Positions 25,554 through 35,022 of a stretch of DNA of 64,000 bases are shown piece by piece. The notes beneath the pieces were generated by a model. It searched no databases. It was not told where the DNA came from and saw only the letters and a program-made list of their open reading frames with translations. This DNA comes from Hypomesus transpacificus (Eukaryota; Chordata; Actinopteri; Osmeriformes; Osmeridae), in assembly GCF_021917145.1 (NCBI RefSeq), contig NC_061071.1, forward strand, positions 5,165,689 through 5,229,688, given 5' to 3'. Within the stretch, counting starts at the first letter, position 1; each line of letters begins with the position of its first letter. Made by a program: the position numbers and the translations under genes.

Positions 25554-26633
25554 TCAGAGAGCCATATCCTCTGGGTCCTGAGTCCTTGTCCTCCACCGGT
25601 CTCTCAGTTTATGTATGAGCTTCCTGGCTGGGTCGGTGTACTGCCTGTTAGCCAGGCCCAGCACCAGAGGAACCACGGCCATGGAGCCGATCCCGGTGCA
25701 GGACAGCACGATGTGTGTGGTGGGGTTCCCCACGGCCTCCTCCCTGAGGAGGAACGCCACGCACACGTGCGTGTAGATGATGTAGGGCACCCAGCACGCC
25801 AGGAAGGTCAGCGACACCGCCGCCACGCAACGTGCGTACCGCAGGTTCAAACGCTGCTCCTGGTCGGACACCTGACCGCCCGCCGCCCCCCTCCTCCTCC
25901 GGCGCCCCCCCCCCTGCTCCAGCGAGCGGTGCTGCCGGCAGATGTCCCTCAGCTGACCGCGTGTGATCCACAGCACGCGGCCCGTCATGGCGGCGATGGA
26001 CAAGATGGCGGGCACCAGGAGCCCGTACACCTCCAGGTAGATGAAAGCGTTGGGGAACACGCGGCGGTACGAGCAACACTCTGTCCCCTCCGCCTCCGCG
26101 CTCGTCGAGCAGTTGTCCGCCGCCGGCGTCCCTGAGCTGTTGACGGGGCAGCAGCCGTTCCAGTCCGGCCCGGCCCGGTTGTTCCAGCCGAACGCCGGCA
26201 GCGAAGCGTAGAGCAACGGGGGCGTCCAAACGGCGAGGAGAGCCAGGGGGAACTGGCGGTGGACCCAGAAGCTGCTGTAGTGCAGCGGACTCACGATGCA
26301 CATGTAGCGCTCGTAGTGAACCATGACCAGGTTGAACAGGAAGGCCAGGAACAGGAAGTTGGGGAAGATGTGGACGAGGAGACAGGAAGTGAAGCTGAGG
26401 GGGCGGTTCAGACCCATCCAGGGGATGAAGGGCAAGGCCACGCCAGTACACAGGTCCGCCACCAGCAGGCTCAGGAAGAAGTAGTTGGGCGTGTTGTGGA
26501 GCTGGCGGTTGGAGCCGATGCCTACGATGATGAGCAGGTTGGCGAGGATGATGGCGGTGGAGAGGGGGATGGTGATGGCGTAGATGAGGCGGGCCTCCGA
26601 GAGCGGGCGGGAGGAGGAGGTGTTGTGGTCCAT
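25554..26633 (-). CDS. gpbar1: G-protein coupled bile acid receptor 1 (TGR5)
   Basis: A single coding exon of 359 codons. The start is the ATG at 26633-26631; a GTG two codons upstream is in frame but has no support as a start. Seven hydrophobic segments lie at about 17-40, 50-72, 84-106, 128-148, 197-220, 270-292 and 306-330. Residues 108-110 are ERY, the class A DRY-type motif. Cys84 can pair with a Cys at 161-162 in extracellular loop 2. Helix 7 ends GLANRQYTDPARK, matching the atypical GPBAR1 ending and not NPxxY. Loop 3 holds a five-Arg run. Mammalian GPBAR1 binds bile acids and signals through Gs and cAMP. Its place between arpc2 and aamp matches human 2q35. Human GPBAR1 has 330 residues; most of the extra length here is in loops. 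Confidence 0.9.
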   Translation of the reverse strand: MDHNTSSSRPLSEARLIYAITIPLSTAIILANLLIIVGIGSNRQLHNTPNYFFLSLLVADLCTGVALPFIPWMGLNRPLSFTSCLLVHIFPNFLFLAFLFNLVMVHYERYMCIVSPLHYSSFWVHRQFPLALLAVWTPPLLYASLPAFGWNNRAGPDWNGCCPVNSSGTPAADNCSTSAEAEGTECCSYRRVFPNAFIYLEVYGLLVPAILSIAAMTGRVLWITRGQLRDICRQHRSLEQGGGRRRRRGAAGGQVSDQEQRLNLRYARCVAAVSLTFLACWVPYIIYTHVCVAFLLREEAVGNPTTHIVLSCTGIGSMAVVPLVLGLANRQYTDPARKLIHKLRDRWRTRTQDPEDMAL

Positions 26634-26679
26634 CGTCACGGCAACGTCAATGGTTGTGCTGGTTTTGTTGTGATGATGG

Positions 26680-26724
26680 TCAAACCGGCTCAGTTACTTC
26701 CTCCTCCTCCTCTGGTCCCATCAT
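26680..26724 (-). other. Small upstream frame in the gpbar1 leader
   Basis: A 14-codon frame (MMGPEEEEEVTEPV) begins 8 bases after a good splice acceptor (CTCCTCAG, coding exon edge at 26730) and ends 46 bases before the gpbar1 ATG. The acceptor suggests a separate upstream leader exon. A donor-like GAAGAG then GTGAGTG on the minus strand near 29053 is a possible match. Confidence 0.45.
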
Positions 26725-27889
26725 AAAGTCCTGAGGAGACAAAACACACAGATCAGACTCCAGACCGATATAGATACAGATAGATCATACTTCAGATGGA
26801 TGTAGATTGATAAAATACCAGATAGATGTAGCTGCAGATAGATCAAACACTAGATAGATACAGACAAATATGATACTGCACCTTGCCAACAACAAGTATG
26901 GCCAGAGGAACCATCTTTTATTGTAAAGCCCTATTTGAAATGTATTCACAGCAAACCCGGAAGTGTTCATTTACTGTAACATCAGAAGTAAGGGCATTTG
27001 AGAGTGGACCTATATAAACACTCAATGAGAAACATAAATACTCCTGGTGTGAAATTAGCGCTGGCAAAAAGTCAATACAAACACACATGATTTGATCCAA
27101 GTCGATTTATTGGTTAAATTGGTCACATATGGAACAAATACATGTTTACCATTTAGATGTGTCCCATTGTTTGTCGTATTCACCCACACCCTACAGAGAT
27201 CACTTCTGCTTTCACCAGTTTTATAGGTTTTGACTTGTGACACAATGGTCCTGAAATACTGATTCTCAATCACCCCATGTTTATGTGTTTGTAGCCTTGC
27301 TAGGGGGTTGTAAATCTATGTCTTAGTGACATAAACTGGTTTATGTTTGGTCAGGCTGTTACGTAGTAAACTGATTTGGGATGGGTTGACTGATAATATA
27401 CTGATTGATGATTGATGTGCCCCTCAAGGGACTGGACTGAGTGTCCTGGTGTGATCTGATCTCTTTCAGGGACACACATGAATCAATGTGTGTGTGTTGT
27501 GTTTGTGCCTATGTATGTGTGTGTATGTGTGTGTGTTTGTGTGTGTGGGTAAGAAAGAGCTAGAGAAGGAAAGAGATACAGAAATAGACATGAGAAGTGA
27601 GAGGGAAAGAGAAGGAACAAGAGAGAAAGAGAGAGTAAAGGGGATAGAGATGGAGAGCAAGAAAGAAAAAAGGCCAAGACTAGTGAAAGAAAAAGAGAAA
27701 AGGAAAAGAAAGAAAAAACAATCTCTTTCTGTTGTCCACAATGCACACAAACTCATCACAAAGGAAATGTGATATCAAACATGGCTCCCTGATCAGCTTG
27801 AGAGGGAGCAGGACCAGTCACAACAGGCCACCAGCAGTCAATAATTGATGAGTGCAGACAACAAATCCTCACAGCACAGGCTGAAATGA

Positions 27890-27932
27890 ATATTTTTGTG
27901 GTGTAATTACAATCATTACACCACAAAAATAT
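27890..27932. repeat. Perfect 18 bp stem with 7-base loop
   Basis: ATATTTTTGTGGTGTAAT at 27890-27907 is exactly complementary to ATTACACCACAAAAATAT at 27915-27932, with loop TACAATC. It lies about 1.3 kb upstream of gpbar1. It may be a cruciform-forming site or a remnant of a foldback element. Confidence 0.8.
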
Positions 27933-30759
27933 ATCACACCATCACCTCTCATTACAACACTTTCCATTAAGGCTGTGAGGCTGAAGTTGCTTAATCATGT
28001 GTATGCATTTAGCTTGCGTGTTAATGTGTTTCATGTAGGTTTAAGCAGGTTTCACAAGTCTGTGAGCTGAACTGAGACTTGTAACTTATTCATGTAGTAA
28101 ACTGGTGTGTCAGATCCTCATTTTCCCTCTCACACACACACACACACACACACACAGACAGACAGACAGACACACAGATATACACCCACACACACACACC
28201 ACAAACACAGATATATACACATGTATAAATGAAGGCTTACACACTCACCTGCATAAAGACTCACACTTCCCCTGACACAAATGCAAAGACGCTTCATTAA
28301 GTAGACACAAGCACACACACACCTACACCCCTCCACACACACGTTAATAGACACACCTACGCACGTATGTCAAGCATGTCACAGAAGGGTGAGCCCAGGA
28401 GGAATCTTCTCTGCTTCTAAATCGCAAATGCTCAGATGTATATTCAGCGATAAAGATGACAGAAGTGAGTTAACGTGTTTTTATGAGGGTCTTCAGGAGA
28501 GATTCTCACATGAGCAAAGGATTCACACTGTGCACACAAACAAGCACGTGCACATACATGTACACACACACTCACACACACACACTTACACAAACATACT
28601 GTCCTTTCTGAAAGGACATGGATAATGCATGTCTTTCTGGTGACTGTCTGGCCCCAGTGACATTATGTGCGTCACACAAATACTGTTTCAGTTGATGTTG
28701 CTCCAGTCTACTACATGTGGTGAGATAGGAGGAAGACAACGTAATAACTAAACAATGATCAGTAGTTTATGGTTTCTCTACTTTTGCACATTGATAAGAT
28801 GTTCAGTCCAATCATTTATGTAATTTGGTATAAAACTAAAGCCGTCATATTTAAGTAGCACATATATATGTACGTGTATGTGTGTGGAAATGTATGTGTG
28901 TAAAGATGGATATTACATAATGAGGGATTTTATTATGATTTAAGTTTACTTGTGATAAAGTGGTGTAGAGAAGGACAAACATAACTCATGGTCTAATAAA
29001 ACTCGAATAAAAAGATACAGACATGTCCCAAAGTCGGAGAGAGAACCACTCACCTCTTCAGGAAAGAGAATCCAGAGAGCCAGTGATCCATGCTAGACCC
29101 TGTCCTCGGTAGATCCCTAGTCGTAATCTACTGTCCAAACAGAACAACTCCTCCTCAATTTCCAAACTATTTCTGCCTGGGAGGGAGAGATTCACCCAGA
29201 ACCTCACCTTTTTCTGGGAAACAGAACCAGTCCAGGTGTCAGCTGGGTACTACTACACATGTAGACCCCTAGCAGAGCCTGAAGTTGAACATCTCTCTTG
29301 GTTGGTCTTCCTGCACACACACACTCTCTCCCTCTCACGCTTGTCAGTGTGACAGATGCTGTCTCTCACTCCACCTGATATGCCAGACCCAGTCTATATC
29401 TCTCCATTGGTGTATCAGACCCACCGCTGACAGGAATATCGGTTCGACCACAGATCAGAGGCTCGTTTGGTGAGACTGACACGGTGAGAGACGATAGAGA
29501 GAGGGACAGAGAGAGAGAGAGGGACAGAGAGAGAGAGAGAAAGAGAGAGGGGCTTACTATCAGATGCTATCTCTTAAAGGGGAAGCTTACGCCACAACAG
29601 GGGAAGTGTGAGTTTGTGTATGCCTGGGCGCATGTGTGTGTGTGCAGGCCTGGCTTGTGTTTGTGTCTGAGCGTGCTTGTGTGTGCGTGTCCACTCGTAC
29701 GTGTGTCAGGAGTTTCTGTCTCACCAAAACGTCTGACCAATGCATAGCCGGCAACCAGCAGGCTAATGAGATTTATGCGTTTGATTCGTGAATCTGTGCA
29801 TTTCCAACAGCTCATTTTGCTCCACACTTATCGGTGGGCGTTTGTCAGCAGTGAAACCATGGCCAGACCCATTAACAGATAAAACATTGACGTGTCCTAA
29901 TAGATAAGACGTGGCCCTCCTCGCATTGTGTATGTGGCCCGGCCAGAAGCGTCGTCCCCACCATACGTATCTCGGTCCTCTCCAAACATTTACATCCTGA
30001 TCCGTGTATGTATAAATTCCCACAAGCGGTCAAACATGCCTCGCTTTTAAACAGGCGGTCAGATGGACAGCCGTTGCCGGGCGAGGGCCTGTGACGTGAG
30101 GTAAACACGGCGGACACTTTCGGCGATAGTTTAGATAGACATGGCGGGGAGAAGGATGGCTCGGGTGGTTTCCAGGACTGGTGGAGAGGTGAGGGGTGGG
30201 AAGGGAGGGGGGGAACTGTGATGGTGTATGGGGGGAGCGTAGTAGTGTGTGCGGTGGGGTAGAGGCTGCTGTTATGTGTGTGCCTGTGTGGGGAGAAGGG
30301 CAGGGTGGGTGTCTGGTGAGAGTCTGTGTGGGGAGGGGGGGTGATAAGAAGGTCAAACATGCAAACCCTCCATTGTCTGTTTTGTAGGGAGACATTAAGC
30401 AGATATGTACGCACGCAAAAACAGAAAAAGCAAGAATACACACCCACGCACCACTTATACTCACTGAGTAAAAACCCATTTAAAAATGGGTTGGATGAAC
30501 CTTTAGCTATCTGGGTGACGCAAGCCTTGAATGCCTCTATAAATGAACTTTTGAATTTCACAAAAGTTGCCAAAACGAAATATAAGCCAATAGGGTGCTC
30601 ATTCATTTAGTCACGTAGTCATTCAGCCTCACAGCTTATACAGCAGCTGGAACTGTTTGCTAACTGCTGGCTTGTTACAATACACTGTCTCAATTAACCA
30701 CGCTATTGAATTTCACTTTCCAGACAGATGGTGATCCTGACAGGATCTGTCCTTTGTTA

Positions 30760-30791
<32 letters not shown>

Positions 30792-31350
30792 TTCACACAC
30801 ACACGCAAACACACAGACACACAGACTCATACACACATACTCACACATACATTCATCTTTGAGGCCAGCGGTGGCAGGCCCCTGATGAATGACCAAAACA
30901 TCCTCGCAGTGGTTAATCATACACATCACAGGTGTGACCTGGCACACACACGCAAGCACACGGGAGGAAACCAGATGCAGGAAAGCAGCACTTGGGCACG
31001 GGGACACTGCAAGACCTCTGCTTGTTCTCAATGTGATGGTTAGAAGGGAGGAAGATGGAAACAATGGAGGGAGACGAGGGGAAGAGAGAAAGATGAAGCT
31101 GTAGATATGGTCGGAAAATGGGAAAACGGAGGAATGGAAGGATGATCAGATAGAATGGAGATAGGACTTAAAGTGTGGCGCTGATGAGGATGAGAAGGAG
31201 GGGGCAGAGGAGAAAGGGTAGGATGGAGGGATGGGTGAATGGAACAGCAATTGCCAATGCAATAGCTGGGAAGGATGAAAGCATGAGCAGGAAGGTGATG
31301 AAAGAAAAGAGGCACTACCGTACATCACATCCTGTGTCAGGGCACCTCCT

Positions 31351-31550
31351 TACATTTACATTTACATTTAGTCATTTAGAAGACGCTCTTATCCAGAGCG
31401 ACTTACAGTAAGTACAGGGACATTCCCCCCGAGACAAGTAGGGTGAAGTGCCTTGCCCAAGGACACAACGTCATTTGGCACGGCGGGGAATCGATCCGGC
31501 ATCCTTCTGATTACTAGCCTGGCTCCGTCACCGCTCAGCCATCTGACTCC
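31351..31550 (-). mobile_element. tRNA-derived SINE (Leu/Ser-like head), reversed
   Basis: Reverse copy of the family at 2683. It shows tail CAGACGCTCTTATCCAGAGC, body GAAGTGCCTTGCCCAAGGAC, B box complement GGAATCGATCC and A box complement CGCTCAGCCATC. It is close to full length. Confidence 0.85.
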
Positions 31551-32334
31551 CTCCTTCCTGTGCAGATGGCCGGAGATGGCTCCATAGCCCGTCACAATAC
31601 CTATGACCAATCCCAACGTCTCGTCTTGTCCTAGCAACCAACCACAACAGAGAGTACAGCAGCATTAATTAACTGTGTAATCCCTGTGTGATGGGTGATG
31701 ACTGCCGCTACAATCGTGACTGGGAGCCTATAAAGTGCCACTCAACAAGCCTATAAAAGGATAACGCTGCTGTCTTTATTTTACAGTAGCTTTTACTCTT
31801 GCAGTCTTCACAGATCACACATGCGCTCTCTCAACCTCTCTCTCTCAACACAGACGAGCGCAAACACACTCCCCAACACACACATTCTCTTTGCCCTTCT
31901 CCCCATACCACACACTCCTGCCATTTCACCCTCACCACACTGACACCCTTTTCACAAGCGGATTCATAGCAACGAGACGTGGATCCTGGTTAGCTAATGT
32001 GTTTCCTGATGGCCACATATATATATAGGCCACGGTAATAAAAACGCCAACATTGCGACTTCCTCACAGAACATTAGCCTCTGCTAATGAGGGGGGACGC
32101 AGGTCACTCTGGTCTGACCCAGAGTACGGTGACCTTGGATGACCTCCGCAAACCTTTACCCTTCTGAGACACTGCTGGGACCAGTTCAGGTGACTACGTT
32201 GGAGAAACAACCTTTTCTTTTTCAAACTGTGTGTGGCTGTGTGTGAATGGCCAGAGGTCCCTGGTTCAAGTACCAGTGAGGGGAAAGATTGAGAGGACTG
32301 ACGAGCAGTGTGACTACTCCCTGTTAGACTCACA

Positions 32335-32460
32335 TGGTTTAGGGGGGTTTAAGGTTAGGGGATCGGGAAAACAGGATTTTGAATGGGAATGAATTGTGAG
32401 TCCTCACAAGAATAGCAATACAAACGTGCGTGTGTGTGTGTGGGTGTGGGTGCGTGTGGG
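32335..32460 (+). repeat. Telomere-like composite repeat with TG tail
   Basis: Degenerate GGTTTAAGGTTAGGGG is followed by GGATTTTGAATGGGAATGAA, CCTCACAAGAATAGCAATAC and a TG microsatellite. The order and sequence match 20755-20900. Confidence 0.65.
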
Positions 32461-32788
32461 AGAGATGGGCCTTCACAGACATAGAATTGGTGGAACTCTG
32501 GAACTCTTTGGCCTGACTGTTTGATCTTACCCAGAGTGTTCCCAACAGAATCTTAATGAAGATGATAGATTGAACCTATCCCATTTATGTGATAGCTGTT
32601 TTTCTTCTCGTATACACACTGCTATATACAGACTCCAGGCTTACTGACAACCTTTAAGATGTTATCATTTTCTTAATTGTTCTTGTCTGTCATTTAGCTT
32701 TATCTTGCCAGTTGAATCACTGACCACAGAGCCAACGAAACAGAAGAATGTTTCTCTACAGAAACAATTATGCCAGTAAGTGTTTATA

Positions 32789-34000
32789 GTTCAGTGGTAG
32801 AGCATTGAGATGGGTAATGCTCAGTGGTAAAGCATTGGGATGGGTAATTCTCAGTGGTAGAGCATGGGGATGGGTAATGCTCAGTGGTAGAGCATGGGGA
32901 TGGGTAATGCTCAGTGGTAGAGCGTTGGGGATGTGTAATGCTCAGTGGTAGAGCATGGGGATGGGTAATGCTCAGTGGTAGAGCACGGGGATGGGTAATG
33001 CTCAGTGGTAGAGCACGGGGATGGGTAATGCTCAGTGGTAGAGCATGGGGATGGGTAATGCTCAGTGGTAGAGCATGGGGATGGGTAATTCTCAGTGGTA
33101 GAGCATGGGGATGGGTAATGCTCAGTGGTAGAGCATGGGGATGGGTAATGCTCAGTGGTAGAGCATGGGGATAGGTAATTCTCAGTGGTAGAGCATGGGG
33201 ATAGGTAATTCTCAGTGGTAGAGCATGGGGATGGGTAATGCTCAGTGGTAGAGCATGGGGATGGGTAATGCTCAGTGGTAGAGCATTGGGGATGTGTAAT
33301 GCTCAGTGGTAGAGCATGGGGATGGGTAATGCTCAGTGGTAGAGCACGGGGATGGGTAATGCTCAGTGGTAGAGCATGGGGATGGGTAATGCTCAGTGGT
33401 AGAGCATGGGGATGGGTAATGCTCAGTGGTAGAGCATGGGAATGGGTATAGCTCAGTGGTAGAGCATGGGGATGGGTAATTCTCAGTGGTAGAGCATGGG
33501 GATGGGTAATGCTCAGTGGTAGAGCATGGGGATGGGTAATGCTCAGTGGTAGAGCATGGGGATGGGTAATGCTCAGTGGTAGAGCATTGGGGATGGGTAA
33601 TGCTCAGTGGTAGAGCATGGGGATGGGTAATGCTCAGTGGTAAAGCACGGGGATGGGTAATGCTCAGTGGTAGAGCATGGGGATGGGTAATGCTCAGTGG
33701 TAGAGCATGGGGATGGGTAATGCTCAGTGGTAGAGCATGGCGATGGGTAATGCTCAGTGGTAGAGCATGGGGATGGGTAATGCTCAGTGGTAGAGCATGG
33801 GGATGGGTAATGCTCAGTGGTAGAGCATGGGGATGGGTATAGCTCAGTAGTAGAGCATGGGGATGGGTATAGCTCAGTAGTAGAGCACGGGGATGGGTAT
33901 AGCTCAGTGGTAGAGCATGGGGATGGGTATAGCTCAGTAGTAGAGCACGGGGATGGGTATAGCTCAGTGGTAGAGCAATTGACTGCAGATGTTAGAAAAT
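32789..34000 (+). repeat. 30 bp minisatellite made from the 5' half of tRNA-Cys
   Basis: About 40 tandem copies of a 30 bp unit: GCTCAGTGGTAGAGCATGGG followed by GATGGGTAAT. GGGTATAGCTCAGTGGTAGAGCA is the acceptor-to-D-arm part of eukaryotic tRNA-Cys and includes the A box. Copies at both edges keep the tRNA-like TATAG(C/T)TCAG, while most inner copies read TAATGCTCAG. The last copy runs on into ATTGACTGCAGAT, the tRNA-Cys anticodon stem-loop with GCA, and then loses similarity before a T arm or B box. A variant unit (TTGGGGATGTGTAATG) recurs 361 bp apart, at about 32925 and 33286, which points to block duplication of twelve units. Because 30 is a multiple of three, long frames run through on both strands with a ten-residue period; they are not genes. 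Confidence 0.9.
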
Positions 34001-35022
34001 AGCATCCAGTTGTATGTCTCTTTTGATTGTTAAATGTAGACCAGTCACCGATCCACACCCATGAATAAATCATTTCAAGTTGTTTTTAAGCCAGACCTGG
34101 TTCACTAAAACCACAACTAAAATCAACATTAGTCTGAGTCTGTGACTCATCACTTGTCAGAGGGACGAGTCTCATCTAAGCTCTTATGAGTTCTGTTAGC
34201 AGACCATTACATCCTAGTCCAAGGACTAATTTCTCACGGAAGTGTTTTTTTATAAGCACAGTTGCAATCTAAAAGACCACAAACCACAGATGACATTCAA
34301 GAAAGGGTCAGAGATCACAGGAAATGAGCCTGTATGTTGCTTCAAAAAGACGAGCACAAACAGAAACAGAACACAGCTGGGTGTTTATATTCGTCAAAAG
34401 AATTTACAGTTTGCTTTAGTGATTTTGTTTTCCAGTTCATAAGGGTATTATCATTCTCATGTCTCATGCAAGATTGCTGTAGGGGAGGAATGGATTTGTA
34501 TGTGTAATAAGTAACGACTGCGATGTATCTATGTGGTGTGTTTGAAAAAAAGGAGAAACTTGGGTTGACATCATTTTATTTGATGTTTCTGAACCATAGA
34601 GTTGAAGCCATTGTTGGTTTTAAACAAAGTTGACATAACTTCCTCATGGGAAAGAAAACAAATAAATGTCGTAAGGATTTTAAACTCAATTTGTATTCAA
34701 TTTAACACTTTGAAAAGGCATCAATATAACAATGAATGTGTGTCACGCATGACACCATGATGGTCATGCCTGGAGATGTGAGTTCTCTTTGGGTTCTAAG
34801 GTGGAACCAAGGAACATCTGAGACTGAGGACGTTCTGTTATGAATGGAAAAATACCACACAAGGGCATTTTAAAGAGGGAGGGAGGGAGGGGATTCTCCA
34901 TCCATCTCCAGATCAGAAAACACAGAGGAAGTCTGTTTAAAGGTATAAACTTCTGACTGAGATGGAGAGATAAGAGGGTGGATGACCATCCTCCACCTCT
35001 CCCCTTCTCTCACTCCGGCTCT
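34001..35022. other. Unique DNA and aamp 3' UTR
   Basis: AT-rich sequence after the tRNA-Cys array. A minus-strand AATAAA at 34575-34580, about 440 bp past the aamp stop, is the likely poly(A) signal. No other gene seen. Confidence 0.5.
34575..34580 (-). terminator. Candidate poly(A) signal of aamp
   Basis: AATAAA on the minus strand downstream of the aamp stop codon at 35023-35025. Confidence 0.45.

Larger units (their letters stand above)
26731..32788. other. Intergenic DNA upstream of gpbar1
   Basis: No coding gene seen. Contents: TG-rich and purine-rich simple repeats (27488-27720), a perfect hairpin at 27890-27932, CA repeats at 28130-28340, GA repeats near 29500-29550, pyrimidine runs near 30760-30800, a SINE at 31351-31550 and a telomere-like composite at 32335-32460. 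Long open frames on the minus strand at 29872-30606 look like low-complexity artefacts with no recognisable domain. Leader exons of gpbar1 may lie here. Confidence 0.5.

Noticed and set aside
25356..26135. 259-codon plus-strand frame opposite gpbar1
   Set aside because: Antisense shadow of a GC-rich receptor exon; composition only, no domain.
26637..26639. GTG as gpbar1 start codon
   Set aside because: The ATG two codons later is the normal start; nothing supports initiation at GTG.
26259..26726. 155-codon plus-strand frame opposite gpbar1
   Set aside because: Antisense shadow of the receptor's N-terminal half.
29872..30606. 244-codon minus-strand frame upstream of gpbar1
   Set aside because: No recognisable domain, turns into Pro/His/Thr low complexity, and no splice partners seen.
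32914..33174. Plus-strand frame repeating MLSGRAWGWV
   Set aside because: Same minisatellite, other strand; no independent coding signal.
32789..34000. CRISPR array
   Set aside because: Units are contiguous with no unique spacers and the genome is vertebrate.
33950..34020. Functional tRNA-Cys gene at the end of the array
   Set aside because: Similarity stops after the anticodon stem; there is no T arm, B box or 3' acceptor strand.
33573..34073. Long minus-strand frame with a ten-residue repeat (TTEHYPSPCS)
   Set aside because: It is the tRNA-Cys minisatellite read in frame; the 30 bp unit keeps every frame open on both strands.
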